This document shows, piece after piece, positions 43,768 to 56,679 of a stretch of DNA of 64,000 bases. The notes under the pieces were generated by a model, which saw only the letters and a program-made list of their open reading frames with translations, did no database searches and had not been told where the DNA came from. The position numbers and the translations under genes are program-made. Source of the stretch: Platerodrilus igneus (Eukaryota > Arthropoda > Insecta > Coleoptera > Lycidae). Where the stretch lies: assembly GCA_036346225.1 (NCBI GenBank), contig JARFIW010001109.1, positions 1,162,501 to 1,226,500 of the forward strand. The letters are read 5' to 3'. Within the stretch, counting starts at the first letter, position 1. Each line of letters starts with the position of its first letter.

Positions 43768-46400
43768 TAAACTTAAATAATATAAATCACCTAGTACTAC
43801 CCTATAGAGAAATACCCCATGCCGAATTCAAACTATTAATCGATACCGGATCCTCGAAAACATTAATTAGCCCCCGAACCGTAAAGAAACACTATTTAGA
43901 TTATGTAGAAAGAAAACCGTTTAAAATCAAAACAGCCCATCAAGCAACCCTACACCAATTCGTAGTTAACATACCCTTACCCAAAAAATTTAACGTAAAA
44001 ATGAAGCATAAATTTTGCATCTTTGAATTCAATGACAAATATGACGGACTATTAGGAACGGACCTTCTAAGAAAATTAGGAGCCAACATTGACATAAATA
44101 ACCGTTTATTAAGAACGAAGTTTGGACGAATCCCCATTCAATTTCAAAATACCCAAGTTGAACAAAAATACACAATAGAACCCCCAACAAAGAAAAAGAT
44201 AAAAATCCCAGTAAATTCAAATAACAAGTTAGGAATAATAAATCATATAACATTTCAACAAGGAGTAGAGACCCCAACCGCATTAGTACAAATAAAAGAT
44301 AGTTATGCCACAACAACGATTTTAAACTCAAATGACTACCCCGTAGAACTATCATTAACCAACCCAATTAACGTGTAAGAATTAAATTTTATTGAGATGG
44401 AAATAGGCAAAAATTTAAGCGACAATTGCAACCCCGCAGAAAACGACGAAATGTTAAGAGAAAATTTAAGTAACATCCGCTTTAATACAGACATCAATCA
44501 AGAAGAACAAAGAGCAATCAAAAATTTATGTTTTAAATACCGCGACATATTCCATTGCGAAGGAATACCCTTAACATTTACAAATACGGTCAAACATAAT
44601 ATCGAACTAACAGATAACAAACCCATATTTACGAAAGCATACCGACTACCTCAGGCAAGTCAGAAAGAAGCTGACAGACAAGTAGCAGACTTATTAGACC
44701 AAGATATCATACAACACTCCAACTCCCCATGGAGCAGCCCCGTATTAATAGTACCCAAGATATTGGACGCATCAGGAAAGAGAAAATATAGAATGGTAAT
44801 AGATTATAGAAAACTAAATGAAAAAACGGTAGACGATAAATACCCACTACCAAATATAACCGAAATTTTAGATAAATTAGGCAAGTGCCAATATTGTTCG
44901 ACATTAGATCTAGCCTCAGGATACCATCAAGTAGAAATGGATGAAAAGGATACACCTAAAACATCCTTTAGCACACCTAGAGGACATTACGAGTATAAAA
45001 GGATGCCATTTGGATTAAAGAACGCACCCGCAACATTTCAACGAGTTATGGACAATATACTACGTGGAATACACAACGAAAAATGTCTTGTATACCTAGA
45101 TGATATTATAGTTTATTCAACATCATTAGTGGAACATATAGAAAGATTAAGAGAAGTATTCGAAAGATTAAGAAAGGCACAATTTAAAGTACAATTAGAT
45201 AAGAGCGAATTTTTACAGAAAGAAGTAGTATTTAGAACATATAATAACATCCCAAGGAGTTATGTCGAACCCCCACAAAACAAATGCAGTACTAAATTAC
45301 CCCATACCAAAAACGAACAAAGGATTTTTAGGACTTAGTGGTTACTACCGCAAATTTATTAAAGGTTATGCTCAAATAACCAAGCCCCTTACAAATTGTT
45401 TAAAGAAAGGAAATAAAATTGAACATACCCCAGAATTTATTAAAGCCGTAGATAAAATTAAAAGTATATTAACAAATCACCCCGTATTAGAATACCCCGA
45501 TTTTTCGAAACCATTCATATTAACGACAGACGCATCAAATGTAGCATTAGGCGCAGTATTGAGCCAAGGAACAGTAGGTAACGATAAACCCATCAGCTAC
45601 GCATCCAAAACCCTAAACGAAACCGAACAGAAATATAGCACGATAGAGAAAGAATTGTTAGCCATGATTTGGGCAACAAAGTATTTTAGACCATACCTAT
45701 ACGGACGAAAATTTTATATATCCACTGATCATAGACCATTAGTGTGGCTATGCAAACTTAAAGAACCTAATTCAAAATTACAACGATGGAGAATCCGATT
45801 AGAAGAATATGACTGTGAGATAATATACAAGAAAGGAATTTATAATAATAACGCAGACGCTTTAAGTAGAATACAGCTCAACGCACTGGAAACGGAATCA
45901 ATTATAAGAAACGTAGACGAAACGGAAATCAGAGAAGATCCAGACGAAATGGACACCATACATTCAACACAAAATGAAGAGCCAAAAACCGCGATAAAAA
46001 TTTTAAATGAAGCCATCGATGTGAAACCCAATCAGTTTATAATCACCCAAGTTTTAACCAACATCAACCCTGTAAAATACATAAAAGTGGATAACAAAAG
46101 ATATACCAAATTCAGATAACCAAAGACGACAATGAAGAACAAATAATTAAAATTCTAAAAAAATACACCCCCGAGAAAAAACAATTTTACTTTTACTTTA
46201 ACACCGAAAACTTGTATAAACGATTTCCAGAATTATATGTTAAATTATTTAATAATAACTCTGACCCTAAACTTATAAAATGCACAAGAAAATTAATAAC
46301 CTTAGGCGACCCTGACGAAATAAGTGATGTAATCAGAAACCAACACAAAGGAAAAACCAACCATAGTGAAATTAATGAAACCCTAAAGCAAATTACGAGT
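43764..46400 (+). pseudogene. Gypsy pol: protease, reverse transcriptase, RNase H, integrase start
   Basis: Protease: KLLIDTGSSKTLISP with the catalytic DTG (43830-43874), then GLLGTDLLRKLGANID. An in-frame TAA at 44376 lies before the RT. RT: YRMVIDYRKLNEKTVDDKYP, LDLASGYHQVEMDE, RMPFGLKNAPATFQRVMD and YLDDIIVYS, all key residues present. A frameshift near 45237 interrupts the connection region; reading resumes at LGLSGYYRKFIKGYAQITKP. RNase H: ILTTDASNVALGAVLSQ, EKELLAMIWATKYFRPYL and STDHRPLVWL, followed by NNNADALSRI. A stop at 46117 and shifted frames lead to HKGKTNHSEINETLKQI, the start of the integrase zinc-binding region. There the sequence jumps into LTR, so the integrase core is gone. 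Confidence 0.9.
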
Positions 46401-46677
46401 TCTGCAAGTTCCCACAGACATGTGAGGAGCAGGGACAACAAAAATACCCCGGGAGCCCTAAGACCGTCAGTCAGTCTTGAGTATTTCAGCTTTAACATTG
46501 CCGTTTGCTTAGGCTACTCGCCCTAATATTAATTCAATTATTAATTATTTTTCGACTTAGTTTAATTTATACAAGTTTGTCAAAATTTCACATTAATATC
46601 TGTTTCAATAATAAAATTTGTTACGAAATTTTTGGAAGAGGTTTTTAAAAAGACCGCTCCCAAGGCCCGAAACGTAA
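46400..46677 (+). mobile_element. Partial 3' LTR of the gypsy element
   Basis: Begins inside the LTR at TCTGCAAGTTCCCACAG (5' LTR counterpart near 40545) and ends CCCAAGGCCCGAAACGTAA. It has clear differences from the 5' LTR, which suggests an old insertion. Confidence 0.8.
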
Positions 46678-46688
46678 TTCGTGTAAGA

Positions 46689-47203
46689 AATTAAATATCT
46701 TTAATCCTCCGGCAATACATTCATTAATAGCCGAAGAATTAGCATTTCTAAAGGAGCACCCTGTACAACCTAGCTTTGTTCAAGGTAGTCAACTTCCTCT
46801 TAACACATAGTCCAACATGAGAAAATTAGTTAATGGTGAGTGTATTCAAAGAAGTTGGTTGTCTTACTCTTCGGAATTAAAAAAGCTGTTCTGTCCTGTA
46901 TGTATGGTCTTCAACAAAATTAAAACTAATTTTAATACATTAGGTGTTAATGACTTCCGACATATTTTTCAAAAGGTTTCGGAGCAGCAATCCTTAATGT
47001 CACATACAAATGCTGCTAACGCTTACTTCTATTAACAGAATAGCTTAAATATAGAATGTCATATTGATTTAAAATTTGACAATAATAGGTTGATTATTAA
47101 AAGAATAATTGATTTGATATTATTTATTGCAAAACATAGGATTGCATATAGAGGTGAGAATGAAAAAAACCACTTTATAGTGTTAAACAAGAAATTTTTA
47201 TGA
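46689..47203 (+). pseudogene. hAT-type transposase fragment (TTF zinc finger, DUF4371-like)
   Basis: The plus strand reads PPAIHSLIAEELAFLKEHPV and QPSFVQGSQLPLN, then a stop (46806). It resumes at 46817 with RKLVNGECIQRSWLSYSSEL, LFCPVCMVFN and GVNDFRHIFQKVSEQ, the TTF-type zinc finger seen in hAT transposases and ZMYM-related proteins. A further segment, near 47083-47203, reads RIIDLILFIAKHRIAYRGEN, typical of the following DUF4371 region. The catalytic core is absent. It abuts the gypsy 3' LTR, which may have landed in it. Confidence 0.75.
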
Positions 47204-47319
47204 TTTTGTTTATTACTTTCTAAATAGTATACTGTTTTACGAAACCACATAGAAAAATTCCTTTTATAGAACTGAAAAATTATTAAAATGGCATGCTCAA
47301 TGACCAAAATATTCAATTA

Positions 47320-48049
47320 TGGACACACATATTTTTTAGCATAGTATCCTTGCTCAAAAATTGTTTTTATTTGGAAATCAATAGTTAGGAGAAAGCTTAC
47401 ATTAACTTCATATTTTATTTTAGATATTCTGGGTATGGTCTTATGCATGTTTTGTTATGACCATCGTGTGAACGAGTAATCAACTTTTAAACTTTTAGGT
47501 TGGTTGCATTTATTGTAACTTATTTACTACTTTGTCGTAAGAAAGAATACAAATAAAACTTAAAAACCGTTGAATCGAATAATATTATAATTCTCTTGTT
47601 TGCCGTTTCAAAACTTTGATTTTTAGATTTTCCAACTAAACGTAAATTTTCCAACTGACCAGTTTTGATAGGGGAGCTTCGAACTGTACTCCCCTAACCC
47701 TCAATAGTTTTATCCTTGGAAGTCACAAATCCCTAAATAGTTTTTTAAAAAAGGTTCCTTGTGTTTAAACCATTTCAATTGATTCATAAACTTTCAGGGA
47801 GGATTATCAACATCACTTTTAATTGTTAATATTTTTCAGTTTAATAGGGTGGTTGTTATAACAAAATTGTAACTAAAGCACCGACGTGGCTAAAATAGAA
47901 AGGGACAAAACCATTAAGTAAACAATAAATTGATTGACAGTTACAAGGGCGCACTTAAGGCACTAATAATAAAGCGTTCAAACACAAAGAATCTAGAAAA
48001 ATATGAAAAACTTCTGGTATTTTCTAGTTTGCATTTAGTGGTTTATACT
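47320..48049. other. Unassigned sequence
   Basis: AT-rich, with no gene or repeat recognised. Confidence 0.4.
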
Positions 48050-49569
48050 GGATGATTATAAAAAACGCCCCCAGTTCATAATTTTTGAAGATATAACAAT
48101 ACATTTTTGAAATAAAGTTACAAAGTTTATTGTCTGCTATTTTTGGAATAGATGCTCAGTCAATGCTGCTTTCTGTTTCAGAGGAACTGACATTAACTTC
48201 AGTTTTTTGAACAGAACACCCTAGATGTTTTATATTTTTGGATTCCTAGTTAAATTGTCTCCCAAAATACTTAATTAGTATTATATGTATAAAAGCAATA
48301 GTTAGTGAGATGTTTGTCAGTTAGTGTATTTATAAAAGTAGGCAGTGGTAAACAATAATATCAAGTATTGTTGAAAAATGTTATTAGTGCGCACATTTTT
48401 TAGTGTTAACAGACATGGTTCAAGTATATTTTAAATGCAATAGTGAAATAGTCGGAGAGCACTACGCTTTTACACTGAGCGATTTCCGGTAAGAGCAGTT
48501 TCAAATCGCCAACTAGAAGGAAATTTGAGCAAGTTTAGGGCTTTTAGAAACTTACAGTAGAACAACGCTAATTTCGAAACGATACAGAATTAGATGTTCT
48601 TCAGAGTGTTGAAGAAATTCCAAAAACATCAACTCGAGAAAGTGCAGGTAATGTCGGTTCGTCACACGCAACTGTGCAGAAAAACAAACCATATGTGCCA
48701 CAAAAGTGCAAGCTATAGAAGAAAATGACATAGGCCAAATTCTGCAATTTTGTAATTTCTATTTAGATATGGTGGCACAAGATCCACTTGTTTATACAAC
48801 AATTATTTGGTCGAATGAGTGCACTTTCAATAATAATGGCATTTACGATAGAAAAATTCACCGCTGTTGAAGCTAGGAAAATCCCAGAATTGTTGTTGAA
48901 AGAAATCTTTAGTGGAGGTCTAGTGTGAATGTGTAGTGTGGAATTTTAGGTAATCAACAGATTGGGTCCTATTTTTCATAGCCAGGTCGCTAAAGTAAGA
49001 AAGATATATTCAACTATTGGAAATTTTGTTGACAACTTGCCTCTTATTGACGAATTGTAGTGTATTTTCAGCAATATGGAGCTATGCCTCATAAGGCTAG
49101 AAATGTTGAATTGTTAAGCGCCTAATTTGTTGTTAAGTGAATCGGAACAAATAGACGATTGCCCTACCTAGCACCTCTAGTTTTTTGACAATGGTGGTAC
49201 CTACAAGTTCTTGTTTATTTTACACATCTTGAAAACAAGAAAATTTTGAAACAACGATTGTGAATTGTTTGAATAAGATCTGTAATAAAACCTACTTGAT
49301 TTAATTTATCACTAATTGTTCTTTAGGTATATGATATTGTGGAACTTTTTGATAGTAAATTTAACGAAGAATCTAAAATAATAAAATATACAGGGTTGCC
49401 ATTTAGAAAACTGAAAATGATGTCATTTCCGGTGAAAGAGGAAGTAGCATTGATAGAGCATTTATTTCAAAAAATAGAAGCAATAAACTGCGCGACTTTG
49501 TTCCAAGAGGTATAGCCACATCTTTAAAAATAACGTAGGTATTGCTGGTGACGTCTTTTATAATTCACC
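48050..49569 (+). pseudogene. Heavily decayed mariner-like transposon
   Basis: Imperfect terminal inverted repeats: GGATGATTATAAAAAACGCC at the left, and on the right the complement of GGTGAATTATAAAAGACGTC. Transposase traces in changing frames from 48416 include IIWSNECTFNNNG (first Asp lost), NVWCGILGNQQIG and FQQYGAMPHKARNV (second Asp changed to Tyr). The wording resembles the transposase at 61856. Many stops. Inactive. Confidence 0.75.
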
Positions 49570-49638
49570 CTAAATAAAAGTGTAGGATATGGCAGAGAAA
49601 TCAGTTTCAATTGAAGTGTGAAGTCGCGATTATGATAT

Positions 49639-50173
49639 TGTAGCGGGTTACTACTACCGCGTTTCACCAATTTAAAACAAGTAATAACAAAAGTTTTTAA
49701 TACTCACTATTCACAAGTTTAATTAACAGTATATGCCTTATTTATAGATGTTTTCTGTCCAATTACAATGAAGCACTATCACACTATTGCTATTTACAAG
49801 CACTAATATCTTCTTAAACTAAATTCTTAACCATAGGTCTATTAACAACACTAACACTACTATCTATTCATTACACTCTTGTCTATTTATGTATTCTACA
49901 AGCTGTCTGTACAATAGACACGTTCACATAATATAAATTTATGTTTACTCTTGGACTTCCAAAAGTTTAACTATTTAACTTTACACGATATAATTCATAT
50001 TCGACATTCTGATATAGACTATCTCTGTACTTCAGCATCAGTCTTATTTATACACTGAATTAAATAGATGATTCATTCTCTGGTATGTGCTCGAACATTC
50101 TCATTTCCTGGAGAGTATACATTGCTTACGCCGCTTGTGTGTTTGACGGGTTGCCTAGTAGTAGCTCGTAACA
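49639..50173 (+). mobile_element. Solo LTR with ATAT target duplication
   Basis: 535 bp from TGTAGCGGGTTACTAC to GTAGCTCGTAACA, so TG..CA ends. ATAT lies on each side (49635-49638 and 50174-50177). It has no internal region and matches 1-410. A 4 bp duplication fits a gypsy-type integrase. It is a solo LTR left by LTR-LTR recombination. Confidence 0.9.
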
Positions 50174-53015
50174 ATATAAATGATGGAATGAATCGGTAAT
50201 GTAAAAATAAATGCTCGTCTAGATAAATTAAATAAGCTAACTTAGTGATTAAGTAGTAAATTGTCGTATTAAAAAGAATTTAGTATTAGTAAACATTGTA
50301 ATAATTATCATAAGTACGTTGAGGTTGCTCAACGGTTATAAGTACACAGGCTTGTAGTCGACAAATAAAGACCATTAAAAACAAGTTTGTCAGAGTATGA
50401 TTGGTTATTTATATGTCTCATGTTCATAAGTTTTTGAATTGAGCAACTCGTCTTCTTATATCTAATTGTTCTCTCTCTTAGCCTGACCGAATGATTGTAT
50501 TTTTGAAACCAGCCACAGCTAAACTGGAAAATGTCAAACTGTTAAAGGAAGTGCCAACATATTCTTCCTTAAATCATTATAAATCAATTGAAATTAGTAA
50601 ACACAAAGAATTTCTTTCAAATACTGCCCATAGTATTATCTTGTTTATTTTCTATATTGATTTAATACCAATAAGATTGCACAGTTTGTATTGGTTCTGG
50701 TCAAGTAGCCTACGTGGTGAGTACAATATCCTCAGAAGGTCTTTGCAAAACTCTTATTTTTTTAAAGTGTTGCTACTGATGATGTGTCGAAATACGATCT
50801 AATTTAAAATAATTGCGATTAAGGTGTTTTTACTATATTTAATTTGAATCGTACAACATAGTTCTTATTTATTATTAAAGTAGATAATATCCAGATTTAC
50901 AAACGGTCGTATACCTCGATTCGAACAAGTTGGTAAAGTTATACTTATTTATAGCGTACATAAACATGCACTTACGAAAAGCGTTGACGATGAAAACTAC
51001 ACTTAAGAAACGTTAATTCCTAGGTATCCTATTCAACCACTTATATAGATTGGAGTGGATTTCGATGAACCGTACGTCGACCCCACATACTTAATATAAC
51101 ATTGCATAATTCTATCGCTAAGAAACTCGATACTACTAGTTCGTAAAGTATTTCAGTTTGTAATTATTATACATCAATGGTTTGCAGATCATGCAAGCAC
51201 TCTGCAAACTACATATTTATATGCAGTTAGTATTTAGACTGGGAGCTGGAAGGAAATAAGTGTGCGAAATTTGAGAACCGTATTTTTTCAACTGATATTA
51301 TCTCATAAGTCGAATATATTGTGGATGTTGCCGGTTCATTTTATGGTTGAATTTTCTTTTATTTCCTCCTTCCCATAGTTATTAAAGAAATCACTCGAAC
51401 AAATGCTATGCAGTCGTTTCAATAAGAATTTTAGTGGCAAAATGTTTTTTTACGATAAAAATAATTATAGTTTCTTAAATAAAATAAAACAGAAAATTAT
51501 TAAAAACATTTATTATTAAGAATTTAATTTATACAATGAATAATAAAATTCAATAACACGGAGTAAATTCTAATAGTGATTTTGCATTAAAATTTTTTTG
51601 AAAAGTTGAAGACGTGCTTTAAATTATTATAATTGGATCATTAAGGTTATGACCAATTGAAATGGAATTGATTTATATAATTTCACTATATTGTGTGTGT
51701 ACCTGTTTACAGTAATAATGTTAAGATGCTTGTATTCAAATATATTTAGATGACGCAGTAAGCTGAAAGTAGTTGTTTTCTTTTGTTTAAAAATATAGTT
51801 TAGCATCTTGTAGAAAAAACTCCGTTCCACCAGGAGGCCGAAATAAGCATGATCCAGCTGAAATACTCGTCTTTGGAGGATTATTTCTAGTTCAGATGCG
51901 TTGATACCCATTAATTTAGTACATAAAAAGTCTATCAAGATTAGTATTATTCATAACGTAGCTTGTAGTTATACCTATTTATTTTTACAATTACCAATTT
52001 TTTTCCATTTCTTTATTTGTTTCTATAAGGACTCACTCCAGCGCCATTGTAGTTAGCCCCTACACCTTCAATTTATTACGGGATTATCGCCCCTTCTGTG
52101 GAACTCAAAATTTAACCAACGCTTCATTCACCCGTAACAATAAGTTACTATTCTCAGTTACGCACTAAAGTTATGTTTCCAGAGAGGTAGTGACGGGTGG
52201 TGGCTGTTTTTGATAGGGTTGTAATTACAATAAACCAACATAGTTGTTAAAGGAAAAGAGTAAACAATACAAGAACGGTACAGGCAGAAAACCAATACTG
52301 AAACTGAGGAAACTGATAAACAATTCTTAGAATACCTCGATAGGTACTTTGTTGTAGTTTGCTCTGCAACAGCTTAATAATTTTGACACAAAGACATAGT
52401 GAAATAGTATGGAAATACCTGAATTAGCTTAGTTTGTATAAAACCTAAAAATGAATTACTTGAGAAAGGAAATCAGAATTAATTTAGTATTCCTTGGACG
52501 CTTAAAATGGTCAAGTCGATGTCAGGGGTTTATTTAAGGTACGTGTCCATTTGATTGGAATTCGTGAGAATTAGTCTCGAGAGTTACTCCCAGTTGCTTA
52601 TCTATTTGAAAGTATTTTTAAAAATTTTGACTATCAGAGAACTACCATCACACTATCGGAGAGCTTTATGTTCAGGAAAGGAACGCATATTTCCAGCTAT
52701 TTTTGTTCATTTTATAAATTACATTACAATCAAGTTGTGTTATATAAAGGGTGGCTATGGGCAACCGTTACCTGGGGAATAAAAATAAATAAAGTTTTGG
52801 TTTTTTATGCATATATTGTCAATACAAACCTTTTTCACCTTTTTCAAGTCAGTATTATAAAAATAAATTGTTCTTACCATCAGTCTTCAGTTTGATTATA
52901 ACCACTGTTAGAGGTCATCAAGCCAATGTATCATGCCATAATAAACAACATGTCAACATTTAATTATATTCAAAAGGGTATGCAGCAGGGCAAGTTCCAG
53001 TACACTTACTACGAA
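50174..53015. other. Unassigned AT-rich stretch
   Basis: Open frames at 50491-50802 (plus) and 51938-51627 (minus) are over 100 codons, but show no recognisable domain, splice context or repeat partner. I see no supported gene. Confidence 0.4.
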
Positions 53016-53079
53016 GGGTGCTCGATACGTATCGGGGAATAAGTAACAAAAACAAAACTTAGGGTGTGAAAACTTCTTT

Positions 53080-54140
53080 ACTGTCTTTCAAAATTTTCTC
53101 CACGATGATTGATACACTTTTGCATACGTTGGAACCAATTTTCATAGCATTTTTCCATTCCGATTGAGATATCTGTAAACATGGGTTTTAAACGCATCAA
53201 CTGCCTCTTCTGGTGTTGGAAATCGTTGTCCACGCAGTTTATTCTTCACATGTTGGAACAAAAAGAAATTATTATGTGTCAGATCAGAACTATACGGCGG
53301 ATGAACCATCAATTCGATGTTTTGAGTGCTCAAATAGTCACTTGTTTGAGCCGATATGCGAGAGCTCGCATTATGATGGAGAATGATTCGGCGTCGTCGG
53401 TTTATTTTTCTTATTTCTCCGAAAACTTGTGGCAAACAAATGGTTGTATATCAAGCAGAATTAACTGTACTACGATCCTCTAAAGCAACGATCGTGACAT
53501 GTCCATTTATTCCGAAAAAACAGGCAACCATTTTCTTCGAAGTGCTTCGAGTGCGGACCACTTTTGTTGGATTTCGCTCACCTTGGAAGACCCATACAGT
53601 CGACTTACTTTCGGGTTCATACGAATAAATCTAAGATTCGTCACTTGTGTAGATGTAATACGCTGCGTTTGATGCACCGCAATCGTATTTTTTGAGCATT
53701 TTTTTGCACCAATCGATACTGGTCTTTTTTTGAGCGTTGTCAAATTACGTGGGATCCAACGCGCACATAGCTTTTTCACAGCTAAATGTACATATAATAT
53801 AGAATGTATACTTGTCATACTAATGCCTAGGGATGCCTGAATCTCACGATAAGTCACATGACGATCTTGCATGATCAATTCGTGCTCAGCATCGATGTAT
53901 TCTGGCACAACAGCCAATTTTGGACGATCTTCTTTAAATTCGCCCCCTAGCGAACTACGGTCACGATTGAATTCACTATACCAACGATATGCAGTGGATT
54001 TAGTTGAAGCTTCTTCCTCAAAGGTCAAAATAAATTGATTCAGGTACTGTTGTGGAGATAATCCATGTCGGAAATCGTAAAAATCATCGCACGAAAATGT
54101 TCACAAGTTAATCCGAGACGAAATTTTGAACTCAATCAAA
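53080..54140 (-). pseudogene. irritans-like mariner transposase, broken
   Basis: Minus strand. The N-terminus, near 54140, in shifted frames includes DFRHGLSPQQYLNQF. The main piece (54028-53507) reads STAYRWYSEFNRDRSSLGGE, DRHVTYREIQASLGISMTSI and VKKLCARWIPRNLTTLKK. Then SDES*IYSYEP has a TAG in place of Trp beside the first catalytic Asp. The last piece (53435-53142) has ILHHNASSR, where HHDNASSH is expected, so the second catalytic Asp is deleted. HPPYSSDLTHNNFFLF and GQRFPTPEEAVDAFKTHV follow. Terminal repeats were not resolved. Inactive. Confidence 0.9.
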
Positions 54141-54324
54141 ACAAAACAAATAGTGTTCATATGGCAAAATGTTATAAGTAAGTATACTGTCAAAAATGTC
54201 AAACTTTAGGTTAGGAACGTCAGATCGCACCTAGCAACACTGGTGTTGTCAGTTTCCGATATACATATATATGGAACAGCTCACGTATCAGATCGTTCAT
54301 TGTTTAAATGTCCAATAACTGAGA

Positions 54325-54840
54325 ATGAGTTTAAAACCCTTCAGAAACGTGGATGTTAAGAAAATTGCTGCCGCAATCATTGCTTATAAAATTTTAAAAA
54401 ATAAAAACAAACGAAAAATGAAAAAAAGCTTCTGGATTAAACCGTGGATTCAACGTAAATCGAAAGTATGTGCAGGTTTTACGCTAACTAAAGAACTTCA
54501 TTTTGAAAATGTTCAGCATTTTCAGAACTTTGTCCGTATAAATGCAGTACAGGTTCAATAAATAGTTAAATTGGTGGGTCCACTTAAGTGTGATACACAA
54601 ATGCGAAAGGCTATTTCAGTCTACGAACGTGTTATGGTCACGGTACGATTTTTGGTAACAGGTAATTATACAATATTACTTTTAAGTTTTTATTATTTTA
54701 CATCCTTTATTTACAGGTGATTCACATAGTAGTCTACGGTACTCATTTTGCATACCTGTGTGCACCATTGGCAGGATAGTAAAAGAGGTTTGCCCTGTTA
54801 TTTATAACGCTCGACAGGGCAAATATATAAAGATCAAAAC
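54325..54840 (+). pseudogene. PIF/Harbinger-like transposase, N-terminal part with its intron
   Basis: Reads MSLKPFRNVDVKKIAAAI, KKSFWIKPWIQRKSKV, FENVQHFQNFVRINAVQVQ, then an in-frame TAA (54559). It continues in the same frame IVKLVGPLKCDTQMRKAISV, YERVMVTVRFLVTG. A 55 bp intron (54662-54716, GTAATT..TTACAG) follows. The next exon reads DSHSSLRYSFCIPVCTIGRI and VKEVCPVIYNA. Helix-turn-helix and the start of the nuclease region are present, while the DDE catalytic core is missing after 54840. The FWIKPW and MRKAISVYERLMVTLRFL-like wording is typical of insect HARBI1-like genes. Confidence 0.85.
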
Positions 54841-54954
54841 ATTCTTTTAAAAATAATTTTTAGACAAATAAAATAAAATAATATTAATACTCTATACATC
54901 AAGAAAAGCAGGTTAGCGCTCAGTGTAATTGAATAATGTGAGGAAGTTTGCACA

Positions 54955-55110
54955 TACTCAATTGGCTTCATCTGGTAGTGACTGCAATTGTTGTTCAGGA
55001 GATGGCACTGGTAAAAGAGCATCTGACAAGTTGGATGCAGACGAGGCAGGTGTTGCCACATATACAGTTGGAGTTGAGAAATCAGTATTGTCGTCTTCGT
55101 CCACAATGCG
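54955..55110 (-). pseudogene. Possible MADF/Myb-like partner gene fragment of Harbinger
   Basis: On the minus strand an acidic, Ser/Pro-rich C-terminus reads RIVDEDDNTDFSTPTVYVAT, PASSASNLSDALLPVPSP and EQQLQSLPDEAN, then stops. An upstream segment ASIKENEKLKLGKLS is in another frame. Such tails occur in the DNA-binding partner proteins of Harbinger elements. Position next to the transposase fits, but no MADF core is visible. Confidence 0.4.
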
Positions 55111-55309
55111 ATTGATAGCTTTCCTAATTTCAGTTTTTCATTTTCTTTTATTGAAGCCTCAATCGCAAAACTTCTAATTCCATTGCAAAATACTAACCAA
55201 AGTTATCATTTTATGCGGTTCTTGTAGAAGAAGGTTCACTGCGTGTTTAACAAATTTCTGAATCGTCAGTAAAGGAAAAGCAGGCATTAACGGACAGAGG
55301 CATCACACG

Positions 55310-55530
55310 CCACCACGACCTACATATCAACTTCCACCTACACCTGCACCTCTGCCTCCACTTCTACCTCCAGCTTAACACTCAACCTCTACACTGCGCC
55401 TCCACCTCCACACACCACCTCCACACACAACCTCCATACACAACCTCCGACCACCACCACCACACAACATTCATACACAACCTCCACACACATTCTCCAC
55501 ACACAACCTCCGCCTTCACCTTCACATACC
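55310..55530. repeat. CACCTCCAC-type minisatellite
   Basis: Diverged repeats of CACCTCCAC and ACACAACCTCC, very CA/CT-rich on the plus strand. To the right (55590-55680) follow a few CTAACCTAAGTTAGAGAGAT units. Confidence 0.85.
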
Positions 55531-56670
55531 TACGACGCTGACTTAACCTAAAAATTTTACTTCGAACAATATCGAAGCTATCCTAACCTAGCCGGAAGAG
55601 GAGTCGTCTAACCAAACCAAACTTAGAGAGATATCTAACCTAACCTAAGTTAGAGAGATGTCGTCCAACCTCTGACGCCACCTCCACCATTGTGGAAGGT
55701 GGGAGATGGAAGGTAGATTCACAATAAACCCATTTATGCGAGATGAGGAGAGAAGTCATCTGACATGACTTAGAGAGATTTCGTTTAATTTCCGGGAACC
55801 GAGATAAATGCCATTACGTATGGATTGTTAAAAAATATAGGGTAAGTTGGCTGCGATTGGAGTGTCTTTCGATAGCTGTCGCTCGATTGTAATCTGTACA
55901 AGACAATATTTTTGCAACACCATGTGTTTACTCGCAGAATTCGTCGTCTAATAACTCTCATCGTTTTTCTCCATCCAATCACTGACTGTGTTTGGATGTA
56001 TTACACGTCCTACAGTTTCTTCTAAAATGTATAAGACGTTATATTGCTGTTTGCGCTCTGGTGCATTTACTCCACACTTTCGTTCCCAACGTAATCTTCG
56101 ACTATGTTCGTATGCCTACGACATCCTTCGGTTCTTGAACTATAGAGTATAGATAACATCTTTTCTATGTAAGTTAATATTCGGTGGTAGTAGAAACAGA
56201 ACACATAAGTTTACTATTGAAGAAAATTCGTTTAATGCAATAAATAAAAATGTATAACTCAAATACACGACGATTTAATTACGGAACCAAAGGTTTTGAA
56301 TTTTAATCAGAATATTTAACTAGGTCATTTGACATAATGCTCGACGTATAAATATAAAACAGATAACGAATAATAAAGCGGATTTAACCAGTGGTGTGGA
56401 TTCTCGATTAGGTAAGGTTTTTAGATCTAATTCTATCAAAGGGTATGGTACTACAAAACCCGAGGTATTAATATATATCGACATTGTTAGAAATTGTTAT
56501 GTGGCGAATAATGGGTATAATGAATTAAACCACTATTAATTTGTTGGAAGATGACAAATTAGCTTCCGAAATGTATGTACGTGCACCGGTGGAGGTGATA
56601 TCTGGAGGTGTTAGAGATATAGACAATCCAATTGGAAAAATCATTTTTGCGGCGCACTGCAATTTGTGCA
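55531..56670. other. Unassigned sequence
   Basis: No gene recognised. The left end has the short TTAGAGAGATGTCGTC repeats. Confidence 0.4.
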
Positions 56671-56679
56671 ACATCAATA

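Larger units (their letters stand above)
40298..46677 (+). mobile_element. Ty3/gypsy-type retrotransposon with deleted 3' part
   Basis: The order is 5' LTR, primer-binding site, long leader, gag, protease, reverse transcriptase, RNase H, the start of integrase, then abruptly a partial 3' LTR. Integrase and the left part of the 3' LTR are deleted. No envelope gene is seen. Several stops and frameshifts show it is inactive. It is followed directly by hAT-type debris. Confidence 0.9.

Noticed and set aside
43940..44367. Minus-strand frames of 65 and 112 codons
   Set aside because: Antisense of the gypsy protease region, which has a DTG active site on the plus strand.
50491..50802. 103-codon plus-strand frame
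   Set aside because: No family, no splice context and AT-rich residue bias. It cannot be told from a chance frame.
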